NCBI RefSeq assembly: GCF_001922345.1
Contig: NZ_CP018812.1
Coordinates: 1,178,001 to 1,242,000, forward strand
Length of the DNA stretch: 64,000 nt
Direction of reading: 5' to 3'
Source: Paraburkholderia sp. SOS3
GTDB taxonomy: Bacteria > Pseudomonadota > Gammaproteobacteria > Burkholderiales > Burkholderiaceae
The notes under the pieces were generated by a model, which had not been told where the DNA came from, did no database searches, and saw only the letters and a program-made list of their open reading frames with translations. Of this stretch, positions 16,430 to 24,859 are shown in pieces (within the stretch, counting starts at the first letter, position 1; the number at the start of each line of letters is the position of its first letter). Both the position numbers and the translations under genes were made by a program.

Positions 16430-17887
16430 TCAAGCGTTCGCAGAGACGCGTCCCGGAATCGTTTGGCACGCCGCATTTTCCTTTGCCGGAGACGAATTCG
16501 GGTACGTTTCTTTACCGAGAATATACGTTCGGCTCGTCGCGACGAACCCGTCGGCGTAGGTCGCTTCGATAAAGAAAGCGCTCCAGCCCGTTTCGGGTTC
16601 GCGAATCGGCACGTCAATCGTGCCGTCGGCTGTCGGTGCAATGGGATTCGCGGAATATCGAACACCGCACGCCAGCCGGAAATCGCGCGCGTGCGGATTC
16701 GTCGCGCTCCATAATGCAAGCGTTTTCGGCGGCTCCGAAGAGCCGAAGCGAATGAGCGCGTCGCGGCCCTCGCAGCTTAGCGTGGTATCGATCGACGGCA
16801 ACGGCACTGCGTTTTGCAGCCTGTTGACGAACGGCGTCATCGAACGATGCGTCGCATCCTTGATGTCGTGATGCGACGCATTCGGCACCATGCGCAGCGT
16901 CTTGATGCCGCCTAGCTTGTCATAGTAAAAGCCGGCGTTATCCGGCGCGAACAGATCGTCGCCGCTAGCGTTGACGATGTACTTTGGCACGTCGAGCCTT
17001 TGCGCGTGGCGCGTTCCAAGATACCGGAGCGGATCGACGATCTGCATCAACGCATCGAACTGCGTAGTGTCGATCTTCTCGTCGATATGCTCCGCAAAGT
17101 ATGGGAAAAAAGCGATTGGCCATGCACCGCCGTACGAGCGATACATATGGTTCAGCACCTCGCGCGTGTCGAGAATGTCGGCGGCGAATGCCACAATCGC
17201 ATCGATTCTCGTGTCGGCGATGACGGCAAGCCAGCTCGCCCACGCGCGTTTCGATACGGCAGAGATCGCAAACGTGCGAATGCCGAGCGCGCTTAATTCG
17301 CGTTCGGCCAGCGACATCGCGCGGGAAATGGCCGCGACCATCGGCACGTTCAACGGCAGTGTCGCCCGTCTGACGGGCTCGTCAAGAAAAAGCGCCCAGC
17401 TATGCGCAACGCTGTCGTCTTCGGCGCGCGCTCGGCCGTCGTCGGTATAGACGAGGTTCTGGTTCGGCACGTCATGGATCACCACCACGGCCGTTCGCGT
17501 TTCACAGGCGATGGTTGCGAGCACATCGTGTGCATAGTCGTGCGGACGGGCAGCATCTTCACCGCTTTGATCGTGCCGTGTCCCACCGTTCACGACGAGT
17601 AGCGCGCGCTCGCGCATTGCGTCGGGTGGCACGTAGAGAGTGACGTCGTGTTGCCACTGAGCCGGCTGGACGAGTGCTTCAGGCGACCAGTTCTGCGAAC
17701 TCAGCAAATACGTATGCTGCTCGACACCGGGCAGGCTGTTGCGGGCAGTTTTCACATATTGCAGCGGTTGGCGCTCGATCGCGTCCCGGTAAGCAACGAT
17801 GACATCTTCGAAGGCAATCGAGTCGTTGGGCATATGCAGGCTTGGCGCGCAAGGGGTAATCGAATGATTGAACGACCGTTCGCGCAT
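16430..17887 (-). CDS. PhoPQ-activated pathogenicity-related (PqaA-type) protein
   Basis: A 485-residue alpha/beta-hydrolase-like protein of the PhoPQ_related family. Diagnostic blocks are VTLYVPPD, LLVVNGGTRHD, ISAVSKRAWASWLAV (with the nucleophile-elbow-like Ser), YIVNASGDDLFAPDN and NASHHDIKDA. Unlike Salmonella PqaA it shows no clear signal peptide. The start codon directly abuts the stop of the upstream isoaspartyl peptidase gene, so the two are translationally coupled. An internal ATG at 17833 (MPNDSIAF) is an alternative start. Substrate unknown. Confidence 0.85.
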   Translation of the reverse strand: MRERSFNHSITPCAPSLHMPNDSIAFEDVIVAYRDAIERQPLQYVKTARNSLPGVEQHTYLLSSQNWSPEALVQPAQWQHDVTLYVPPDAMRERALLVVNGGTRHDQSGEDAARPHDYAHDVLATIACETRTAVVVIHDVPNQNLVYTDDGRARAEDDSVAHSWALFLDEPVRRATLPLNVPMVAAISRAMSLAERELSALGIRTFAISAVSKRAWASWLAVIADTRIDAIVAFAADILDTREVLNHMYRSYGGAWPIAFFPYFAEHIDEKIDTTQFDALMQIVDPLRYLGTRHAQRLDVPKYIVNASGDDLFAPDNAGFYYDKLGGIKTLRMVPNASHHDIKDATHRSMTPFVNRLQNAVPLPSIDTTLSCEGRDALIRFGSSEPPKTLALWSATNPHARDFRLACGVRYSANPIAPTADGTIDVPIREPETGWSAFFIEATYADGFVATSRTYILGKETYPNSSPAKENAACQTIPGRVSANA

Positions 17888-18889
17888 TCAGTGGCCGATC
17901 ATCGTAACCGGGGTTTCCCCCACGCGCGCGAAACCGCGATACATTCCTTCGGTATTGAACGGCAATGCGACGTTGCCATGGGCGTCCACGGCAATCAGGC
18001 CGCCGCGTCCGTCGATGCGCGGCAAGCGATTCATCACGACATCGTGCGCCGCTTCGCCGAGCGACACGCCGCGATAGGCGATCTGCGCGGCTACGTCGTA
18101 GGCGGCGACCATGCGGATAAACATTTCGCCCGTGCCGGTCGTGGACACGGCGCAGGTCGCGTCGTCGGCATAGCAGCCCGCGCCGATCAACGGAGAGTCG
18201 CCGACGCGGCCCGGCTGCTTGTTCGTGATGCCGCCCGTCGATGTCGCGGCTGCGAGATGGCCTTGCAGATCGACGGCGACGGCGCCGACCGTGCCGAATT
18301 TGTTATCGGGATCGATCGGCGCGCGCGGCGGCGCATCCCCCTGGCTTTGCGCGTTTGGCGATTGCGCGGCAGCAAGCGTGGCGCCGTCATGGTCGAGCAT
18401 GGCGCGTTGCCGACTGCGTGCCAGCTGCCATTGCCGGTGACGGTCGTCGGTATGGTAGTAAGACGGCTCGACCAGTGCCAGGCCTTGCGCTTGTGCGAAG
18501 GCTTCCGCGCCGTCGGCCGTGAACATCACGTGTTCGCTGCATTCGAGCACACGCCGCGCTGCGAGTACCGGATTGCGCACGCGCGTCACGCACGAAACGG
18601 CACCCGCTTTCAGCGTGCGGCCGTCCATGATCGACGCGTCGAGTTCGTGCTTGCCTGCCGATGTGAAGACCGCGCCGCGCCCTGCGTTGAACAGCGGGCA
18701 GTCTTCGAGTAGCCGCACCGCTTCGGTAACGGCATCGAGCGCGCTGGCGCCATTGGCGAGCACGCGCTGCGCGGCGTCCAGCACCGCGCGCAATTCGGCG
18801 TGATAGCGCGCTTCGACGTCCGGCGTCATCGACGCTAGCGAAATGGTACCGGCACCGCCATGAATCGCGATGACTGCGTTCGAGGTCAT
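17888..18889 (-). CDS. iaaA: Isoaspartyl peptidase/L-asparaginase (Ntn hydrolase)
   Basis: A 333-residue N-terminal-nucleophile hydrolase of the plant-type asparaginase family, which removes isoaspartyl residues from dipeptides and hydrolyses asparagine. It carries the VIAIHGGAGT start block and NAGRGAVFTSAG. The autoprocessing and catalytic Thr (about residue 200 in KFGTVGAVA) would become the beta-subunit N-terminus after self-cleavage. GDSPLIGAGCYAD and TGTGE are further family motifs. The gene could also start 33 bases upstream at 18922. A 119-bp heptanucleotide repeat array begins 43-76 bases before these starts. Confidence 0.9.
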   Translation of the reverse strand: MTSNAVIAIHGGAGTISLASMTPDVEARYHAELRAVLDAAQRVLANGASALDAVTEAVRLLEDCPLFNAGRGAVFTSAGKHELDASIMDGRTLKAGAVSCVTRVRNPVLAARRVLECSEHVMFTADGAEAFAQAQGLALVEPSYYHTDDRHRQWQLARSRQRAMLDHDGATLAAAQSPNAQSQGDAPPRAPIDPDNKFGTVGAVAVDLQGHLAAATSTGGITNKQPGRVGDSPLIGAGCYADDATCAVSTTGTGEMFIRMVAAYDVAAQIAYRGVSLGEAAHDVVMNRLPRIDGRGGLIAVDAHGNVALPFNTEGMYRGFARVGETPVTMIGH

Positions 18890-19340
18890 TGTTTGGTCTT
18901 CGACAGGTTCGGGGGGGGACATCGGCGAGCCAGGTTAGCACGAATCGGCCGTTCGGTCGAAAATCCGGTAGCCGGTAGCCGGTAGCCGGTAGCCGGTAGC
19001 CGATAGCCGGTAGCCGGTAGCCGGTAGCCGGTAGCCGGTAGCCGGTAGCCGGTAGCCGATAGCCGATAGCCGATAGCCGATAGCGCCGCGCTGCGGTGAG
19101 GATCGGCTATCACTTTGCGGAATAACCGTTGTTTATCGATCGCAAGCCGTTGCCGCCGGCGCTGTGAGGCGTAACGAGAACTACCGTCATGCGTATGAAA
19201 GCATCGATTCGAATGATACGAAAGCTTAGGCATTGTCGTTCGCGACAACGGTAACGAGCGGTGGCAGGAGCCGATAAGAATCGTTCGCATTCAAGCGTCG
19301 ACTCACGTAGTATGGCGGCTCGCGTTCCTCGCGGAACTGA
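18890..19340. other. Intergenic region with a heptanucleotide repeat array
   Basis: This gap separates iaaA from the TauE/SafE gene, which diverge, and is dominated by the tandem repeat at 18965-19083. The remaining part (19084-19340) shows no supported gene. Confidence 0.55.
18965..19083. repeat. Tandem heptanucleotide array, 17 copies
   Basis: Seventeen uninterrupted 7-bp units: 12 of CCGGTAG and 5 of CCGATAG. The variant units are number 6 and numbers 14-17, at the far end from iaaA. Being seven bases long, copy-number changes would shift spacing by 7 bp, or frame if translated. It lies between two divergent genes, in the presumed iaaA promoter region. Confidence 0.97.
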
Positions 19341-20135
19341 ATGCGGCGTCATGCGATGTTGAATACTCTGCTGATAAGCAATGTCTGGTTTTATGTTTTG
19401 GGCGTGCCGGCGCTTCTGCTGACGAGTCTTTCAAAGGGCGGCTTCGGCCTTGGCCTCGGCGTCGTGACCGTGCCGCTGATGGCGCTCTACCTGCCTGTGC
19501 CGGAGGTGGTCGCGATTCTTCTGCCCGTGCTTTGCCTGACCGACCTGCTCGCGTTATGGCAATACCGCGGTCAATGGAACTGGCCGTTGCTGCGACTCGC
19601 CATACCGGCATCGTTTATCGGCATCGGCGCCGGCACGCTGGCGTTGCATCATCTCGGCGAAGCATGGTTGCGGCTCGCTGTCGGTTTGATCTCCGTCGAT
19701 TTTGCGCGGCGTCGCATACTCGGAGCGCGCCGCGTTGCGACGACGGAAGCGGTGCCGCGTCTGCGACCGGCTTCTTGTGTGTTCTGGGGAGCGACATCGG
19801 GCTTCACGAGCTTTATGGCGAACGCAGGCGAACCGGCACTGACGATGTATCTGTTGCCGTTCAGGTTGAGCAATCGCTGTTTTGCCGGCACCACGGCGGC
19901 ATTCTTCGCCGTGGTCAACCTCACGAAGCTGATGAGCTTTTCGATGCTTGGCCTCTTTACGCGGACCACTTTGCTGACGAGCCTGCTGCTTACGCCCGTC
20001 GCGGTGCTCGGCACATATGCGGGCATCCGCTTGAATCGCAGACTCAATGCAGCGCTCTTTCATCAGCTTTCATGCGCGATTCTGCTCGTGATCGGCGTCA
20101 GGCTCATTTATACGAGTCTTAGGGTGATTGTGTAG
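19341..20135 (+). CDS. TauE/SafE (TSUP) family permease
   Basis: A 264-residue integral membrane protein of the sulfite/sulfoacetate exporter (TSUP) family with about seven to eight hydrophobic segments. The two half-repeats are visible from the conserved LTSLSKGGFGLGLGVVTVPL near the N-terminus and FWGATSGFTSFMANAGEPAL in the second half. The substrate, expected to be a small sulfur or organic anion, is unknown. An internal ATG five codons in (19356) is equally possible as start. It precedes the mxa-like operon on the same strand with a 279-base gap that includes a GGGCACAAAG direct repeat (20194-20203, 20206-20215). Confidence 0.85.
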   Translation: MRRHAMLNTLLISNVWFYVLGVPALLLTSLSKGGFGLGLGVVTVPLMALYLPVPEVVAILLPVLCLTDLLALWQYRGQWNWPLLRLAIPASFIGIGAGTLALHHLGEAWLRLAVGLISVDFARRRILGARRVATTEAVPRLRPASCVFWGATSGFTSFMANAGEPALTMYLLPFRLSNRCFAGTTAAFFAVVNLTKLMSFSMLGLFTRTTLLTSLLLTPVAVLGTYAGIRLNRRLNAALFHQLSCAILLVIGVRLIYTSLRVIV

Positions 20136-20414
20136 TCTGGTGGCCCGATGAAAATCGGCACCCTCGCCAATCTCGCGTGCGGGCGCGGGGAATGGGCACA
20201 AAGCAGGGCACAAAGTGTCCTCCGCGGTGGAACAGACTGGCACAAACCCTGACGCCCTTCGGGCGCATTTTCGGATGCGTTCGCGGCCAAGGCTGCATCC
20301 CGCGCTACAGGCATGGGAAATGCGGTCTGCAGTCGAATCCTTACCCACACGCCGGAGCGGCCATGAAACCAGCGAGCATCGCGTGCCGCCGGGCGGATTG
20401 CGAGGACGCAGACG

Positions 20415-21434
20415 ATGGGCGCGAACGAGCAACTGCAGGATTGGCGCAGCTATGCGCTTAACCTCGAGCAGGAAGCCGCCAAAGCCGTAATCGGGCATCA
20501 CGACACCGTACGCCTGATCAATATCGCGCTGTTCGCGCGGGGCCACGTGTTGCTCGAGGGCGGCGTGGGCGTCGGAAAGACGACGCTGCTGCGGGCAATC
20601 GCACGAGCGATCGGCGGCGAATTCGAGCGCGTCGAAGGCACGATCGATCTGATGCCGGGCGACCTCGTTTATCACACGTATGTCGACTCGGTCGGCAAGC
20701 CGCGCATCGAGCCGGGGCCACTGCTCAAGCACGGCGAATCGCTATCGACATTCTTTTTCAACGAGATCAACCGTGCTCGCCCGCAGGTGCAGTCGCTGTT
20801 GCTACGCGCGATGGCTGAGCGCTCGGTGTTCGCGTTCGACCGCGAATACAACTTTCCGCACATGACGCTGTTCGCCGATCGCAACAAGGTCGAGAAAGAA
20901 GAGACCTTCGAACTCGCATCGGCCGCGCGCGACCGCTTCATGTTCGAACTCAACATGGCGACGCCCGACGACGACGACGTGCGCCGCGCACTTGTATTCG
21001 ATCCGTCGTTTCACGATATCGACGCGCTGGTCGAGCGCGTGACGCCGGAAGTGTTGCCGTGGCGCGAATTGAACACGATGGCCGCGATCATTCAGGCAAG
21101 CGTGCATACGTCCGATGCGATCGAGCGTTACGCGCTCGATATCTGGCGAGCGACCGAATCGCCGCGGCGTTACGGCATCGAACTCGAAGACGTCGATATC
21201 GACAATCTGATTCTTGCAGGAGCGAGCCCGCGCGGCATGAGCATGCTGCTGCGCGCCGCGCGCGTCGTAGCATGGCTTGCGGGGCGCACCTACGTCGAGC
21301 CGGAAGACGTGCATGTCGTGCTGACGCCGGCGCTCGGACATCGTGTGTTTTTTACGCCGATCTACGAACTGCGGCGCACCGAGCTTGCACAGGCGCTGAC
21401 GCAGCAGATCGTCGCGCGCATTGCAGCGCCGTAA
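20415..21434 (+). CDS. mxaR: MoxR-type AAA+ ATPase (MxaR-like)
   Basis: A 339-residue MoxR-family ATPase. Walker A GGVGVGKTT is at residues 49-57, the Walker B-type FFFNEINRA near 113-121, then a GASPRG sensor-2-like segment near residue 275. MoxR proteins act as chaperone-like ATPases that pair with VWA-domain proteins. It is first in a run of six genes whose order and families match mxaRSACKL of methylotrophs, where the products insert calcium into, or mature, periplasmic methanol dehydrogenase. GAGGA upstream sets the start. Confidence 0.9.
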   Translation: MGANEQLQDWRSYALNLEQEAAKAVIGHHDTVRLINIALFARGHVLLEGGVGVGKTTLLRAIARAIGGEFERVEGTIDLMPGDLVYHTYVDSVGKPRIEPGPLLKHGESLSTFFFNEINRARPQVQSLLLRAMAERSVFAFDREYNFPHMTLFADRNKVEKEETFELASAARDRFMFELNMATPDDDDVRRALVFDPSFHDIDALVERVTPEVLPWRELNTMAAIIQASVHTSDAIERYALDIWRATESPRRYGIELEDVDIDNLILAGASPRGMSMLLRAARVVAWLAGRTYVEPEDVHVVLTPALGHRVFFTPIYELRRTELAQALTQQIVARIAAP

Positions 21435-21438
21435 CGCC

Positions 21439-22323
21439 ATGCGTGCGCAACTCAAGGAATTCCACTACAGGCTGCCGGTGCGGGTAGCGGGAGCCCGGCC
21501 TGGCTCGCATCGCGGCACGAGCGTCGGCGCAGGGCAGGAATTCGTCGCGCACACGCGGCTTTTCGACTATCCGGACCCGCGGCGCATCGATATCCGGGCC
21601 AGCATTCGCGGCGGTCACGGCGACTGGCTCGTGCGGCTTCACAGGCAGCGCGTCGCGGTGCCGGTCTACGCGGTCGTCGATGTTTCGGCATCGATGCGAT
21701 TCGGTCGCGATGCAAACGCGCCGACGAAGCTCGATGCCGCGGCGCAGTTTGCCGAGGCGCTGGGCTATAGCGCATTTCGCCACGGTGACCGGGTGGGCAT
21801 GCTCGCGTTCGACGAAGGCGAGCGAGAAGACCTGTTTCTGCCGGCGCGGCAGGTGCGCGGAGCCGGTGCGCTGATGCGCGCGACACTGCTCGACGCGAAG
21901 GTTCGCGATCGGCATGCCGTGTCGAAGTCGCGGGCAAGCGGATTGGAAAGAGCGTTTGCGCGCATTGCAGAGCGCGCGTGTCTTGCCTTTCTGGTCTCCG
22001 ATTTCCAATGGCCGATCGAGACGTTGCCGGACATGCTCCGGTCGATGTCGCGTGTGTGGCTCGTGCCGATCGTCGTCTGGAGTTCGGCGGAAGTGGAGCC
22101 GCCGTCGGCTCGTGGTTGGCTCACGACACACGATATGGAAACCGGCGAACAGCGATCGCTCTGGATAACAGACAAACTGCGTGACCGATGGCGTGCTGGG
22201 ATGGCTGCGAGAAAGCAACACATTATCGATACCTTCGCGAAGGGCGGCGTGCGTCCGCTCTTCATGACCGACACGTTCGATGCCGATGCGCTGAGCCGCT
22301 ATTTCGTGGAGCAAGTCGCATGA
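21439..22323 (+). CDS. mxaS: DUF58-domain protein (MxaS-like)
   Basis: A 294-residue DUF58 protein with a degenerate von Willebrand A-like fold: YAVVDVSASMRFG (Asp81, Ser83, Ser85) supplies the metal-ion site. The N-terminal RLPVRVAGARPGSHRG and FVAHTRLFDYPDPRRID are typical of MxaS. It follows the MoxR gene by four bases and its stop overlaps the next start as ATGA. By family it is the MoxR partner in methanol dehydrogenase maturation. Which target it serves here is not shown. Confidence 0.88.
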   Translation: MRAQLKEFHYRLPVRVAGARPGSHRGTSVGAGQEFVAHTRLFDYPDPRRIDIRASIRGGHGDWLVRLHRQRVAVPVYAVVDVSASMRFGRDANAPTKLDAAAQFAEALGYSAFRHGDRVGMLAFDEGEREDLFLPARQVRGAGALMRATLLDAKVRDRHAVSKSRASGLERAFARIAERACLAFLVSDFQWPIETLPDMLRSMSRVWLVPIVVWSSAEVEPPSARGWLTTHDMETGEQRSLWITDKLRDRWRAGMAARKQHIIDTFAKGGVRPLFMTDTFDADALSRYFVEQVA

Positions 22324-23306
22324 CGCCACGACGGAACGGCGCCAGATACGGCGCATCGCAAGGCAACTTCGGTGTGGGTCTGCGCGTGACGGCCTGCCAG
22401 CATGCGTCCGCTTTCGCACTAGCGTGCGCGTTTGCATGCGCATTCGCATGCGCATTCGCGATATTGTGCGGCTGTCCACCGGCTAGCGCAGCCGAGGCGT
22501 CGGTTCAGCAGCCTCCCGCATACGGTCATGCTTTAGCGGACGTGCTCGAGCAAAAGGTGTTGCTCGAAGAGCATGGGCAGCGCGTGGATCTCGTGGCGCC
22601 GCCATCCGCGGGACGAATTTCGCTGTGGCTCGAACGCCGCCCTTCATCGATTTCAACCGATAGCGGCGGACGACGATGGCTCGTGCTGCGTTATCAGATC
22701 ATCAATGCACCCGAGCAGCTCACGTCGGTGACCATTCCCGCGCTAAAGCTTCCGCTTGCCACGGGTGCAACGCTCGACATTCCCGACTGGCCGGTGACGG
22801 TCGCGCCGTTGACGCTGAGCGAACCGCCGAACGTCGGCCGGCTGACGCCGTTGCAAGGAGACCGCATTGTGCCAGCGCCGCCCGTGGTGCCAATCCGGCG
22901 CGCGATTGCGATCTGGGCCTCGGCAACGTTCGGCATCCTGATCGCATGGGGCCTATGGTGGTTATGGCGCGAGCGTCGCGAGCGCGCCGCGCTGCCGTTC
23001 GCCCGGACATGGCGCGCGCTGCGCCGTCGCGACGCCGCATCGATGGAAAGCGATACGCAGACGTGGCGACTGATTCATGATGCGTTCAACGCGACGGCCG
23101 GCCGCGTCGTGCGCGCGCGCTCATTACCTGAACTGATGCGGCATGCCCCGCACTTGCAGACGCTCGAACCGCAGATCGAAACGTTCTTTCGCTGTTCGAG
23201 CGCGCGCTTTTTTCAAGGCGCGCAAATCGGGCCGCAGCTGGAGCATTTTGCGCTGCGCGAATTCGCCCGCGCGCTATATCGCGCGGAGCGGCGCAACCGG
23301 CGCTAA
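22320..23306 (+). CDS. mxaA: MxaA-like protein
   Basis: A 328-residue envelope protein. Its signal sequence is built from repeated Ala-Cys-Ala-Phe, encoded by a 12-bp tandem repeat. The periplasmic domain (ADVLEQKVLLEEHG, ISLWLERRPS, LRYQIINAPEQL) resembles MxaA. A transmembrane segment follows near residue 205 (IAIWASATFGILIAWGLWWLW), then a cytoplasmic helical tail. MxaA is needed for active methanol dehydrogenase, probably calcium delivery. Overlaps the DUF58 gene by ATGA. Confidence 0.85.
   Translation: MTPRRNGARYGASQGNFGVGLRVTACQHASAFALACAFACAFACAFAILCGCPPASAAEASVQQPPAYGHALADVLEQKVLLEEHGQRVDLVAPPSAGRISLWLERRPSSISTDSGGRRWLVLRYQIINAPEQLTSVTIPALKLPLATGATLDIPDWPVTVAPLTLSEPPNVGRLTPLQGDRIVPAPPVVPIRRAIAIWASATFGILIAWGLWWLWRERRERAALPFARTWRALRRRDAASMESDTQTWRLIHDAFNATAGRVVRARSLPELMRHAPHLQTLEPQIETFFRCSSARFFQGAQIGPQLEHFALREFARALYRAERRNRR
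22431..22454. repeat. 12-bp tandem repeat inside the mxaA signal-peptide coding region
   Basis: Two near-identical copies of TTYGCATGCGCA, with partial copies on both sides, encode repeated Ala-Cys-Ala-Phe in the hydrophobic core of the signal sequence. The repeat keeps frame, so gain or loss of a unit would only lengthen or shorten the signal peptide by four residues. Confidence 0.7.
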
Positions 23307-23315
23307 TTGAATGCC

Positions 23316-24305
23316 ATGCCTGACTTTGCCTATCCGTGGGTGCTCCTGCTGCTGCCGCTCGCTGCATTGCCGCTGTTGCGGCAGCACTTCGAATCGTTGC
23401 CGTTTTCATGCGTGACGTGGCTGCCGGGCGACCGGGTGGGACGCTTTTTCAGCGCGTTGTGGCGCATTCTTGCGATGCTGGCCATTGCGTCGATCATCGT
23501 AGGACTATCGGGACCGGGCAACTCGAATCTCGAGCGGCGTGTAACGGGCACCGGCGGTGAAATCATGATTCTGATGGACCGCAGCGCGAGCATGGACGCC
23601 GAATTGGGCCGCGGACTCGCGAAATACTCAAACGCGCTTTCGACCGGCGAATCGAAGCGGCAGGTCGCATCGCGCGCGTTGGCCACTTTCGTTGCACATC
23701 GTCCTAACGATAGCTTCGCATTCGTGCTGTTCGGTTTGCAGCCAATGCTGGCGGTGCCGTTCACTCGCGATCACGGAATTGTCGATGCGGCGATGGAAGC
23801 GACCAATGTCGGACGCGGTATGCCGGATACGCGGCTCGACGCCGGTTTGTCGTATGCCGTGCGCCTCTTCGATGGCCGGCCGCGCTCCGGCGGCCGCGCA
23901 ATCGTTCTGGTCTCGGACGGCGGGGCGCGGCTCGATTCAGACGCACGTCGAAAGATTGCTGCGGCGCTTGCCGATAACGGCGTCGCGCTCTATTTCGTCT
24001 ATCTGCGCAGCGGCATCTTTAGCCCCGATCTGAGCAACATCGAACCGCGATTCGAACACTCGGCCGAGGCGGAACTGCATCGCTTCTTCCAGTCGATACG
24101 GACACCGTACCACCTGTATCAGGCAAAGGATGCGGAGCAGATGGCCGCCGCAATGGCGGAAATCGGGCGCCGCGAGAGTCAGCGTTCGGTATTCATCGAG
24201 CGATTGCCGCGGCAGGACAGAAGCATACGGTGCTTTGCGGTGGGCCTATTCTGCTGTGCCGCGTTGATCTGCATGAGTGCTGTTCAGAAGCGGAGCTTCA
24301 CATGA
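23316..24305 (+). CDS. mxaC: VWA-domain membrane protein (MxaC-like)
   Basis: A 329-residue membrane-anchored von Willebrand A protein. Two N-terminal hydrophobic segments (PWVLLLLPLAALPLL and ILAMLAIASIIVGL) precede the VWA domain with an intact MIDAS motif (MDRSASM, Asp88), a second block VLVSDGG, and a C-terminal transmembrane helix. This is the MxaC layout. The stop of mxaA is 9 bases upstream, and the gene overlaps mxaK by ATGA. A TTG earlier in frame is less likely as start. Confidence 0.87.
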   Translation: MPDFAYPWVLLLLPLAALPLLRQHFESLPFSCVTWLPGDRVGRFFSALWRILAMLAIASIIVGLSGPGNSNLERRVTGTGGEIMILMDRSASMDAELGRGLAKYSNALSTGESKRQVASRALATFVAHRPNDSFAFVLFGLQPMLAVPFTRDHGIVDAAMEATNVGRGMPDTRLDAGLSYAVRLFDGRPRSGGRAIVLVSDGGARLDSDARRKIAAALADNGVALYFVYLRSGIFSPDLSNIEPRFEHSAEAELHRFFQSIRTPYHLYQAKDAEQMAAAMAEIGRRESQRSVFIERLPRQDRSIRCFAVGLFCCAALICMSAVQKRSFT

Positions 24306-24859
24306 AACGTATACGGATGCATATTCTGTTCGGCGGTGCCGCGGCCTGCTGCGCAGGTATTACCGTGTACTACGCAGTGGCGCTTGAGCGGGCGATCGAT
24401 GTGAGCCGCGCGATCGAGGCCATGCGCAGCGCCACCGTCGCGCAGCTTTCGAACGGACCCGCCAATGAGGCACCGCAGGTGCGTCTTGCTCGCGCCGTTG
24501 CGTTGTCCGCCGCTGGGAGCGAGGCCAACGCGGGCAAGCTGTTCAACGAGCTCCTGCTGGAACCCGGTCCGGTCGACGTCAAGCGGGCCACGCTTTTCGA
24601 TCTCGCGAACATGTCGTTGCGCGCATCGGCCGGCGGCGACGCGCGCGGGCCGCTACGATCGCTGCCGTTGCTCGAAACGGCAAAAGCGCGCTACCGCGAT
24701 CTGCTACGCGACGACCCGGGCGACTGGGACGCGCGCTACAACCTCGAGCGCGCACTGCGTCTCGCGCCGGAATCGCCCGACGAGACCGAGACGGATCAGG
24801 ATATCGAGCAGCGACGCAGCGTCAGGGTACGCGGCGCGCAGCCTCAGGAACTGCCGTGA
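24302..24859 (+). CDS. mxaK: MxaK-like protein
   Basis: A 185-residue protein with one N-terminal membrane anchor (ILFGGAAACCAGITVYYAVAL) and a helical, TPR-like periplasmic region (ARAVALSAAGSEANAGKLFN, then LLRDDPGDWDARYNLERAL). Size, anchor and position between two VWA genes match MxaK. It shares ATGA with the preceding gene and GTGA with the following one. Exact role is unknown even in model methylotrophs, beyond being required for active methanol dehydrogenase. Confidence 0.82.
   Translation: MKRIRMHILFGGAAACCAGITVYYAVALERAIDVSRAIEAMRSATVAQLSNGPANEAPQVRLARAVALSAAGSEANAGKLFNELLLEPGPVDVKRATLFDLANMSLRASAGGDARGPLRSLPLLETAKARYRDLLRDDPGDWDARYNLERALRLAPESPDETETDQDIEQRRSVRVRGAQPQELP

Noticed and set aside
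18965..19083. Possible CRISPR array
   Set aside because: The 7-bp units are contiguous with no spacers, so it is a simple tandem repeat.
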